Positions 6,601 to 10,812 of a stretch of DNA of 10,812 nt are shown here, in pieces. Source of the stretch: Phoronis ovalis (taxonomy: Eukaryota; Phoronida; Phoronidae); assembly GCA_028565635.1 (NCBI GenBank), contig JAOXYB010059679.1:1-10812 (forward strand), given 5' to 3'. Numbering within the stretch: the stretch's first letter is position 1; the number at the start of each line of letters is the position of its first letter. The notes beneath the pieces were generated by a model. The model worked only from the letters and a program-made list of their open reading frames with translations. It had not been told where the DNA came from and made no database searches. The translations under genes were made by a program, and so were the position numbers.

Positions 6601-9587
6601 GACATATGGTTGGAAGCCACAGTCATCCAATCATGTTCCAAATAATATGTCACCTATGTCAAGCAATATGTCGTCTCCAGGATCTACTATAACGAATACT
6701 TACAGGTGAGATACATAACTGCATGTTGCCCACCAAGTCATATTATTGCTCCCTAACTAATAACAGTAGCTAGCTATTACAAGGTGGCATTGTTTGAGCG
6801 CTGGTCGTAAACAGTTTGTTAGTTATAAAGAAATGTCAGATTTTCAGTCTAGAACTAATAGACCTGTATTTTCTTAGAAATAGGTCAAAGACGCTTAATC
6901 TGTTGAAGGATATTTTTTTCTGTAGTAGGCATAGTGGTTCAAATTTCCTCCATTCGTGTGGTCATTTTTTTTTAATGAAACAGTGGTAATTTTTGTTGTC
7001 TTTTGTCTTGCAGCTCGTCTGCTGGCCTCATCCTTTCACCATCACATGAGTTACCAAAATCACAGTCACCAACTGTAACACTTTTACAAAAAAACAGAGG
7101 TGAGATAAACATCATAAATAACCTAATGATTACATAATTACCAGTAGAAAAATGTTATTTGTGTTAACAGTAGGACAGATGGTATTCTGTCATGGTTTAT
7201 GCCGAAGGTTGTTGAACTGCATGTCTGATTGCCGTATTGTTTTAGTAAAGTGAAAGTGAAAGTGAAAGTGAAAATGGAATATATACCATGGCATGCAAAT
7301 TTTGTGAATTTATCAGTTTTCAAAAGCATTCGTAAATTTCTAAATTTGCAAATTTAGAATCTTGGTATGTGTTCCAGTTTCACTTTGCGGACTTAACTAA
7401 AAAATGTACCGATAATATTTTCTTGGCAATATGCTGTCAGATTTGTGGTTAAAAAAACCTGTGACATAAACGTCTTGTATAGGATAGATGCAACCGTGAT
7501 ATCATGTGTACTAACAGCATACATTAGCATGCATTTTAGCTTCAACCTCTTTCAGATATGGTTATTCTAACCAGAATTATATCAAATCATCTTGTTTTTG
7601 TAGCGTTTTGAATTTGTTTTTCAGCCAGGAAATCATAATTAGAAACTTAGTGTGTTTAGTAAAATGTTGCAATGTTGCACCTTGTTCTTCTTATAATCTG
7701 TTTATTTTTTTTGCATTCAGTAAGCACTGCAAATATTCAAGAGTTTGAAAAATATCCACTAGAGAGCAGTACATTTAAAACTATAAAAAAAGTTCGATGC
7801 CATCGCTTTCATTAGTGGTAGCGACCTCTGATATAGACCGGAGGTGTTGACTAGAAGTCGACAGCTATGATTGGAAGCTAGTTATGTAAAAATGCTATTT
7901 AATTTTTGGAATTATGTCAGAACTTTTCAATCAGGTAATTCTGCTGCTTTACAGTGCTGTCTGAAATGTGACTATGGTTACTTCTACTTTGTTGCCATGC
8001 TAATATAATGTACCTTGTTCTTTGTTTGTGATGTCATATCATTAAGAGTTTAAAACCAACTTATGGACATAATCGGGCAGAGTAGTTAAACATCTACCTC
8101 TTCTGGGTAATTATACAATTCTCTGTTTGCTTGCTGTTAGCGCATGCGGCCTCAGTACTTCCAATCAGACCCACAATTCCTAGTTTCCTAAGTTCCGTAG
8201 TTGCATGATTGTAGTCATGACCACTTATGCCATCTAGTGTAAGCAATTAGAATATTTTAATCTACACTTGGAGCACCCAACGGTTGCTACTGTGCTTTTT
8301 ATTAAAATGTACAAACTTGATGTCACAAACCAAAGAACAAAGTACAGTATACCCAGCGATAACAATGCCACACAGACGAGGCATGTCATATATTGTTTTG
8401 TTCCTGCATGATTTCAGATGATGACGATCCGTTACATGATGCTGTGGCAAATGCCACAGAAACATACTATACAACATCTGGTAAGGCGCGTGCTTAAATA
8501 ACTTGAGTCGGATGTATTGCTGTATTTTATTACTAAACATGGCTTATAGCTACACTTACTGCCATAATTTAAACATTTTGGAATAAGCGTCAAATTTTAG
8601 ATAACTAAAGCAGTCATTACTTACTTATCCTCTTCGTCCCTGGTGGTGGCACATAAGGCCTCGATCAAGCAAACATAGGTAGAATTAAAAGCCACTAATT
8701 TTGTAAGTTAAAAATAAAATTTTGCTGATTATGACATCTAGGTTTCTGTAAGAGATGAATAAAGACTTGTACTAATCCTTTTCTTCACTTATTTAATCTA
8801 ATGCTTTTTGGTATAGCTAAGACATGGTTTGATATTTCCATTAAAAATTAACGAGGGAAAGACCTGAAATGTTTATGCTTTCCCTACCTTAATAAGTCTT
8901 ACTATTTTCACCTCCATAATGAAATTAACTCGCCAATAACATTAAATTGTTCTACCCCTTGTGTGATTATCACTTTTACAACCTCTCTTTTCCAGGTTCT
9001 CCCCCTATTAATTTTTAATGGACAGCTTCTAGTTGTGCTATCTGTGTTCATGTGTGTTACAGGCACTGCTGTTCATTTTTACTAATTTTTCTGCTGCTTG
9101 CTCTTAAAAAAACTTCCTGTTGTAATCTGGAGAAAAATTATTTTGCCATTTTTGATATTCCATAATATAGAGAATAATGCATTCAAGTATTTGCAACAAT
9201 CTCAAATGAGTAGAAAATTTGGCACCCAAAGAATAAAATTTACTTTCATAGAAAAGTGAATACTTGCCTTAAAAATCATGTGACACAAGTTTCATGTTGT
9301 ACGTACGTGCTCCTTTCAGTTCAATCATATTTATATGCCCTTGCTTGTTAATTACTATGTATTATGCAAATGTAATTTATCTTGTTACAGCTGGAGAAAT
9401 CCCAAAAGGTGCTGTTTATGTCGGCAGTAAAGACTCATATGAGGGAGATGTTAAACATACCGATACTTATTATATGGTGCCATCAGAAGAAACTACAACA
9501 ACACACAGAGTTATCGAACAAAAACCAGTTAAATATGGTGGAATAGGCCCACGGGAGGAAACTGGTGTTCCTATCGGTCTCCGATCA
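574..9587 (+). CDS. CAP: CAP/SORBS-family adaptor, interior of a multi-exon gene (both ends outside the window)
   Basis: This is the joined CDS 574-681, 2267-2347, 3095-3202, 4046-4711, 5587-5661, 6110-6300, 6575-6705, 7014-7099, 8418-8480 and 9391-9587. Every intron is GT-AG and every junction keeps the frame (intron phases 1,1,1,1,1,0,2,1,1). The product is a mostly disordered Ser/Pro/Gln-rich chain with PxxP-type SH3 ligands near the start. It has two W-x-P...F-[KR]-x-V motifs, an SPTVTLLQK segment and, at the end, GIGPREETGVPIGLRS, which resembles the N-terminal edge of the SoHo domain of SORBS/vinexin/CAP proteins. Family knowledge: these adaptors link actin and vinculin to signalling proteins at adhesion sites, with SoHo followed by C-terminal SH3 domains. 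Both of those would lie beyond this window. The family call rests on remembered motif similarity, not on a search. A related Z-disc or adhesion scaffold is the main alternative. The exon structure is more certain than the name. Confidence 0.7.
2043..2055. repeat. Poly(A) tract, 13 nt
   Basis: Thirteen consecutive A residues are followed by CGGGCGAGG, a GC-rich patch unusual for this intron. It could be the remains of a retroposed tail, but no target-site duplication or body is visible, so I call it only a homopolymer run. Confidence 0.8.
2141..2169. repeat. Intronic element, copy A (also upstream of exon 9)
   Basis: The segment TGTCACAAAG-GACAAAGTACAGTATAC shares a 16-base exact match, ACAAAGTACAGTATAC (2152-2167), and a flanking TGTCACAAA with 8321-8352. 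It ends about 100 bp before the acceptor of exon 2. Both copies are followed within about 35 bp by GTCATATAT. It may be a dispersed-repeat remnant or a shared regulatory sequence; the sequence alone does not decide. Confidence 0.6.
2267..2347 (+). CDS. CAP: CAP exon 2 of window: KDFKPV motif exon (27 codons)
   Basis: The acceptor is GCATGTTTAG and the donor is a near-ideal AAAAAAG|GTGAGT. The exon is 81 nt, phase 1 to phase 1. Joined to exon 1 it reads RGEPNRKDFKPVPFGAVST, then MNVTISSKK. The F-K-P-V core resembles short motifs I remember from muscle and adhesion scaffold proteins. It has a matching copy in exon 6 with identical spacing from an upstream Trp. The clean frame through both junctions and the strong donor support a real exon. 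The exon is symmetrical, so skipping it would remove 27 residues without a frameshift. Confidence 0.8.
2348..3094 (+). other. Intron 2 (747 bp)
   Basis: This is AT-rich intron with donor GTGAGT and acceptor ACCTGTTACAG. I see no RNA gene, repeat or alternative exon that I can support. Confidence 0.75.
3095..3202 (+). CDS. CAP: CAP exon 3 of window: Pro-rich start, helical-looking tail (36 codons)
   Basis: The acceptor is CCTGTTACAG and the donor is TGGG|GTAACT. The exon is 108 nt, phase 1 to phase 1. The joined peptide reads KKEPERPPSPPLSPIFSAM and then AFARELHSQKAVRNQAPSW. The first half has three Ser-Pro sites in a PxxP-rich context, which are candidate proline-directed phosphorylation sites. 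The second half has the composition of a short amphipathic helix. I do not recognise it as a named domain. GC content is visibly higher than in the flanking introns, and there is no stop in the joined frame. Confidence 0.75.
3203..4045 (+). other. Intron 3 (843 bp)
   Basis: This is AT-rich intron with donor GTAACT and acceptor TTTTCTGTGTAG, which overlaps a second AG three bases on (see the NAGNAG entry). The only notable structure is a strong inverted repeat at 3368-3397. The reading frames on either strand lack coding character. Confidence 0.75.
3368..3397. repeat. Inverted repeat: 11-bp perfect arms, 8-nt loop
   Basis: TCATAGTAAAT at 3368-3378 pairs perfectly with ATTTACTATGA at 3387-3397, enclosing an 8-nt loop (ATGCGTAA). 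Partial complementarity (CCAG...CTGG) continues outside the arms. It lies 165 bp downstream of the exon 3 donor, so it could fold in the pre-mRNA. Confidence 0.85.
4043..4048 (+). promoter_or_regulatory. NAGNAG tandem splice acceptor of exon 4 (TAGCAG)
   Basis: TAG at 4043-4045 and CAG at 4046-4048 are consecutive acceptor AGs behind one pyrimidine tract. The upstream intron is phase 1, so the first AG gives ...SW-A-D-G-S and the second gives ...SW-D-G-S. Both keep the frame, and the choice only adds or removes one Ala. Confidence 0.75.
4046..4711 (+). CDS. CAP: CAP exon 4 of window: large disordered Ser/Pro-rich exon (222 codons)
   Basis: The exon is entered through a NAGNAG acceptor and leaves at GATCGAG|GTATTT, phase 1 to phase 1, 666 nt. 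It is the longest open stretch in the window. The translation is rich in Ser, Pro, Gln and Lys with almost no hydrophobic core, so it is probably disordered. Early residues read RGMNIFMRQQSRHNRED. A three-unit repeat around KPSK...SPRQ follows, then PPVSPKPS and about ten Ser/Thr-Pro sites in all, including PVSPSK, SLSPRP, PTPEK, VSPLPG and ITPDS. The PxxP-plus-Lys stretches look like SH3 ligands. The tail SLNQSMTSTESLSSLLP is Ser-rich. The donor GTATTT is weak (no G at +5). If intron 4 is retained, the frame runs on only to a stop at 4771-4773. Confidence 0.85.
4246..4380 (+). repeat. Three-unit coding repeat KPSK(x)...SPRQ
   Basis: The three in-frame units are KPSKSQSAQWSPRQ (4246-4287), KPSKPLSIQLSPRQSLQ (4288-4338) and KPSKPQPAQLSPRQ (4339-4380). 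KPSK and SPRQ are invariant, while the middle varies and the second unit has three extra residues. DNA identity is also high, which points to tandem duplication within the exon. Each unit carries one Ser-Pro site at a fixed position. Confidence 0.9.
4712..5586 (+). other. Intron 4 (875 bp)
   Basis: This is AT-rich intron with donor GTATTT and the strong T-rich acceptor CTTGTTGTTTTTTCAG. It contains one 28-bp tandem duplication (5391-5443). No other coding or RNA feature can be supported. Confidence 0.75.
5391..5443. repeat. 28-bp tandem duplication
   Basis: A 25-base sequence beginning AGAGGTAGGATATGGACTGG occurs at 5391-5415 and again, identically, at 5419-5443 (period 28). Identity over the whole unit suggests a recent duplication. 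The GC-rich composition stands out from the intron around it. Confidence 0.95.
5587..5661 (+). CDS. CAP: CAP exon 5 of window: Asn/Gln-rich with (QG)n tail (25 codons)
   Basis: The acceptor is TTGTTTTTTCAG and the donor is TCAAG|GTGAGA. The exon is 75 nt, phase 1 to phase 1. The peptide reads VDSGRVEQNNNYNKQPAS and then alternating QGQGQGQ, completed by the first codon of exon 6. The Gln-Gly tail is encoded by a CAAGGT hexanucleotide repeat running straight into the donor, so repeat length sets protein length. The composition is low-complexity and has no recognisable domain. The exon is symmetrical and short, a plausible optional cassette. Support comes from a strong acceptor, a good donor and an unbroken joined frame. 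Confidence 0.75.
5640..5663 (+). repeat. CAAGGT hexanucleotide repeat, 4 copies, overlapping the exon 5 donor
   Basis: Four CAAGGT units run from 5640 to 5663, the last contributing the GT of the real donor. Each unit contains AAG|GT, so GT dinucleotides at 5644, 5650, 5656 and 5662 are candidate donors spaced by 6 nt. Only the last is followed by GAGA (GTGAGA); the others are GTCAAG. All four keep the frame. Confidence 0.9.
5662..6109 (+). other. Intron 5 (448 bp)
   Basis: Donor GTGAGA, acceptor GTCTTGATTTTCCAG. The region 5806-6015 is less AT-rich and has degenerate repetition. TGTCAGC recurs at 5814, 5870 and 5911, and AGCTGCTGATT occurs twice (around 5942 and 6011). A 69-codon open frame spans 5803-6012, but it has no recognisable protein features. 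I treat it as non-coding. Confidence 0.65.
6110..6300 (+). CDS. CAP: CAP exon 6 of window: W-x-P and KKEFRSV motif exon (64 codons with shared codon)
   Basis: The acceptor is TTGATTTTCCAG and the donor is AAACAA|GTGAGT. The exon is 191 nt, entered in phase 1 and left in phase 0. It begins GVWTPGSRPPPLQSEIREQQ and later reads MAHVWAPGGGNTLKKEFRSV, then KLDPSKSQERKQ. The VW-[TA]-PG pair and the K-K-E-F-R-S-V core are its landmarks. The second half repeats the W-x-P-x(8)-K-[DE]-F-[KR]-x-V pattern of exons 1-2 with identical spacing. I remember similar short motifs from insect adhesion and muscle scaffolds, but I cannot name a domain. Reading on into the intron hits a stop at 6340-6342. Confidence 0.8.
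6301..6574 (+). other. Intron 6 (274 bp)
   Basis: The shortest intron here, phase 0, with donor GTGAGT and acceptor TAACTTTTTCACAG. Nothing else is visible in it. Confidence 0.8.
6575..6705 (+). CDS. CAP: CAP exon 7 of window: Ser/Asn/Met-rich segment (44 codons with shared codon)
   Basis: The acceptor is CTTTTTCACAG and the donor is TTACAG|GTGAGA. The exon is 131 nt, phase 0 to phase 2. The peptide reads QMNGTRTDETYGWKPQSSNH, then a low-complexity run with NNMSPMSSNMSSPGS. The repeated N-M-S-[PS] pattern gives two or three Ser-Pro sites. No domain is recognised, and it is probably disordered. Both splice sites are strong. The unusual phase 2 exit is matched exactly by exon 8, which supports the junction. 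Confidence 0.8.
6706..7013 (+). other. Intron 7 (308 bp)
   Basis: The only phase-2 intron in the window. Donor GTGAGA, acceptor TTTTGTCTTGCAG after a long T-rich tract. No other feature is seen. Confidence 0.8.
7014..7099 (+). CDS. CAP: CAP exon 8 of window: SPTVTLLQK segment (about 29 codons)
   Basis: The acceptor is TTTGTCTTGCAG and the donor is AACAGAG|GTGAGA. The exon is 86 nt, phase 2 to phase 1. The peptide ends SHELPKSQSPTVTLLQKNR. I remember SPT[VI]TLLQKAR followed directly by E-G-x-[LI]-P-[KR]-G-A as a conserved block in insect scaffold proteins of this kind. Here the second part (AGEIPKGAVYVG) is in exon 10, with exon 9 in between. Both splice sites are good and the frame is open across both junctions. 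Confidence 0.8.
7250..7273. repeat. GTGAAA hexanucleotide microsatellite, 4 units
   Basis: Four exact GTGAAA units run from 7250 to 7273, with partial units on both sides. On the minus strand it reads as TTTCAC repeats, giving a Phe-Thr run in one frame that is an artefact. No function is evident. Confidence 0.95.
7338..7359. repeat. 22-bp perfect palindrome
   Basis: The sequence TTCTAAATTTG at 7338-7348 is followed without a spacer by its exact reverse complement at 7349-7359, centred on a GC step. It lies within intron 8. A dyad this long with no loop suits a dimeric DNA-binding site better than an RNA hairpin, though composition bias could contribute. Confidence 0.9.
7721..7815 (+). other. 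Possible cryptic or alternative terminal exon in intron 8
   Basis: A convincing acceptor, TTTTTTTTGCATTCAG, ends at 7720. If entered in phase 1 from exon 8, the frame stays open for 30 codons (VSTANIQEFEKYPLES...) to TAG at 7813-7815. No plausible donor before the stop and no AATAAA close behind it was found. A true alternative last exon is therefore not well supported. Confidence 0.2.
8321..8354. repeat. Intronic element, copy B (matches 2141-2169)
   Basis: TGTCACAAA, a short insertion, and then the 16 bases ACAAAGTACAGTATAC (8337-8352) match the segment in intron 1. This copy ends about 65 bp before the acceptor of exon 9. GTCATATAT follows in both copies. The match is too long to be a likely chance event in 10.8 kb, but its nature is unknown. 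Confidence 0.6.
8418..8480 (+). CDS. CAP: CAP exon 9 of window: small acidic cassette-like exon (21 codons)
   Basis: The acceptor is GCATGATTTCAG and the donor is a strong CATCTG|GTAAGG. The exon is 63 nt, phase 1 to phase 1. The peptide starts DDDDPLHDAVANATETYYTT. Four consecutive Asp residues make it unlike its neighbours. If it is skipped, exon 8 joins exon 10 in frame as ...SPTVTLLQKNR-AGEIPKGAVYVG, restoring a block I remember as continuous in related proteins. This makes it a good candidate alternative exon. The weaker pyrimidine tract at its acceptor fits optional use. It could be a false exon, but the exact phase match at both ends argues against that. Confidence 0.65.
8481..9390 (+). 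other. Intron 9 (910 bp)
   Basis: Donor GTAAGG, acceptor TTATCTTGTTACAG. It contains a possible retroelement remnant near 8616-8670 and an ATGCAAAT octamer at 9364-9371, 20 bp before the acceptor. A strong pseudo-acceptor CTCTCTTTTCCAG ends at 8996, but the phase-1 frame after it stops after seven codons. Confidence 0.7.
8616..8670. mobile_element. Possible non-LTR retrotransposon remnant
   Basis: The stretch runs TTACTTACTTATCC, then CGTCCCTGGTGGTGG and ACATAAGGCCTCGATCAA. TTAC-type tetranucleotide runs beside a CATAAGGCCTC-like sequence recall 3' ends of non-LTR elements that I remember from arthropod genomes. No coding part or target-site duplication is visible, so this is recollection plus local composition only. 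Confidence 0.25.
9391..9587 (+). CDS. CAP: CAP exon 10 of window: leads into the SoHo domain (66 codons with shared codon)
   Basis: The acceptor is TTATCTTGTTACAG and the donor is CGATCA|GTAAGC. The exon is 197 nt, phase 1 to phase 0. It starts AGEIPKGAVYVGSKDSYEGD, continues through a Tyr/Thr-rich stretch (HTDTYYMVPSEETTTTH) and ends KPVKYGGIGPREETGVPIGL-RS. The last part resembles the GIGPVDESGIP-type start of the sorbin homology domain as I remember it from SORBS proteins. There it is followed by a W-Y-K-x-M-F core, which is not found in this window and is expected in the next exons. Several Tyr residues lie in acidic or Thr-rich context and could be phosphorylated. This exon is the main evidence for the family assignment. 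Confidence 0.85.
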
Positions 9588-10791
9588 GTAAGCTATCTAT
9601 TCTAGTACTGTTTTTGAAAGAATTCAAGGAAATATTCCTGTATTGACTTTTATCAACTGATCATTAGCAAGGATCATGAAGCAGTGGTCATATTTTTACT
9701 TGGTGCTCACATGATCGTATGTATAATTGTGATAGCTTTATGACCATATGACATGATTCTGCTAATAGTTTTGCACTCATCTGTGCCAAAAACACTAGCC
9801 AGAGGTGTGCTCTCCTTGAACATTAGGGAATCCTAGCTCTGCCTTTAGCTAAAAAAATTACTGTCAGCTAAACCACGTACTGGCTGAATAAAATTTAGCC
9901 ACTGGACAAAACTGAGCCACGAAAATCTCAAGTAATTGTCCGCTGCAAGTTGCCATGTTGAAAAAAGTGCTCACTTTTTGTAGTTCTACACAATATTTGT
10001 ACACATAATGAATCAAGGATTCTGCTGTCCATTTATGTCACTTTTTGTGCATACATTTTATATATCCGTATCTGCTGCCGAGCCCTCTTATATTGATTAC
10101 CTATTTTCTGCAAAAATGCTCAGTAATATATTGAAGTACTTGTCAAAGACAGTAAGTGCTTTTACTGTTGGGTTGGAATGAGAGTACATGTATTTCACAA
10201 GAATGGTTGTGACGATGTTGTGTCTTAATTTCTTTTTGGGTTGGATTAGAAAAAGCGTGAAGAAATTAAAGTGAAAACGTTTTACATACAACCCCCTTTA
10301 TATTTGAATGTAATACAAGATTGAAGTTTGAGAACAATGAATATAATACAGATTGTTTATAATTAGATCCTGCTTCTATCGTTCCAGTCTTCCTCCCTAT
10401 TGGAATGTTAATTTAAAGTAATATTACTAGTTTAATCTTGGATGTAAATGTCATCCAAGGCGATTGTTAGGAAGTGTCGTGTCGTTCAAAAAACAATGTT
10501 GTCCAATTGTCCTTTCTTCCCTTTTTCTTATTACACATCGTAAAGAACTGATGAATTGTGGCAGTTGCAGTTCGCTAATATACACAGATTTCACTTGCCT
10601 CGACTATTAATTCATACATTCATAAAGTTATCAGCTTTCTCATCATAATTGAGTTCTATGATGTGCTTAACCATGACATCCGTTACAAAAGAATTTCAAT
10701 CCTGAGTCCTAATACATTTACAAGGTTATTATTTATGCTTCTGGTGTGTTCAATGTTCTAGCTGCATGTGCTTTGTCCTTACTTTGCTCAG
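9588..10791 (+). other. Intron 10 (1,204 bp if the next exon starts at 10792)
   Basis: Donor GTAAGC, phase 0. The region is AT-rich. I looked for a W-Y-K-x-M-F-encoding exon to complete SoHo and found none. Apart from short dispersed repeats (GGGTTGGA near 10169 and 10238) nothing can be supported. Confidence 0.6.
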
Positions 10792-10812
10792 GCTAGTTAT
10801 GCTCCTTTTAGA
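10792..10812 (+). CDS. Possible next exon, cut by the window end
   Basis: A good acceptor, CTTTGTCCTTACTTTGCTCAG, ends at 10791 with a clear pyrimidine tract. In phase 0, which exon 10 requires, the remaining 21 nt read ASYAPFR with no stop. This is too short to judge coding potential, and it does not match the start I would expect for the SoHo core. It is either an extra exon before it or a chance acceptor. Confidence 0.3.

Larger units (their letters stand above)
7100..8417 (+). other. Intron 8 (1,318 bp)
   Basis: Donor GTGAGA, acceptor CATGATTTCAG. It holds a GTGAAA microsatellite (7250-7273), a 22-bp perfect palindrome (7338-7359), a possible cryptic exon (7721-7815) and copy B of a repeated element (8321-8354). 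The rest is AT-rich non-coding sequence. Confidence 0.7.

Noticed and set aside
8262-8540. 92-codon minus-strand open frame overlapping exon 9
   Set aside because: It overlaps a plus-strand exon with exact phase matches at both ends, and it also contains intronic repeat sequence. It shows no protein-like features.
8997-9019. Mini terminal exon after the strong acceptor CTCTCTTTTCCAG (GSPPINF then stop)
   Set aside because: The acceptor is good, but the frame has only seven codons before the stop. Without a visible poly(A) signal the match is probably a pseudo-acceptor.

Overview
This window is the interior of one spliced eukaryotic gene on the plus strand. The rest is AT-rich intron DNA. There is no operon layout, no ribosome-binding-site pattern, and no long uninterrupted reading frame except one 0.67 kb exon. 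I assembled ten internal coding exons by matching acceptor and donor sites and testing the reading-frame phase at every junction. All nine junctions join without a stop, giving 1,706 coding nt (about 568 residues) between 574 and 9587. Both ends of the gene lie outside the window: no initiating exon, promoter, final stop or poly(A) site can be assigned.

The product is a low-complexity scaffold rich in Ser, Pro, Gln and Asn. The best identification is the CAP (Cbl-associated protein) / SORBS (sorbin and SH3-domain) adaptor family. The last exon ends in GIGPREETGVPIGLRS, which resembles the start of the SoHo (sorbin homology) domain as I remember it from SORBS proteins. The rest of SoHo and the C-terminal SH3 domains would lie downstream. 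In animals these adaptors work at actin-linked adhesion sites and muscle attachments, where they bind vinculin and signalling partners. The compact introns (0.27-1.6 kb), AT richness and sequence style suggest an arthropod, perhaps a hemimetabolous insect. This is inference; the taxon cannot be fixed from the sequence alone.

Layout: 1-573 is intron with a 40-bp minisatellite at its left edge. Exons 1-3 (574-681, 2267-2347, 3095-3202) encode an SH3-ligand-like segment and an F-K-P-V motif. Exon 4 (4046-4711) is a large disordered Ser/Pro exon with an internal protein repeat and a NAGNAG tandem acceptor. Exon 5 (5587-5661) ends in a hexanucleotide repeat that overlaps its own donor. Exons 6-8 (6110-7099) carry a second copy of the W-x-P...F motif and an SPTVTLLQK segment. 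Exon 9 (8418-8480) is a small acidic exon that looks like a skippable cassette. Exon 10 (9391-9587) leads into SoHo. A possible next exon starts at 10792 and is cut by the window edge.

The most interesting property is modularity. Exons 1-5 and exon 9 are each a multiple of three and bounded by phase-1 introns, and exons 6-8 together form another phase-1 block. Many splice forms could therefore be made without a frameshift. I see no sign of a novel defence system, RNA gene or intact mobile element.
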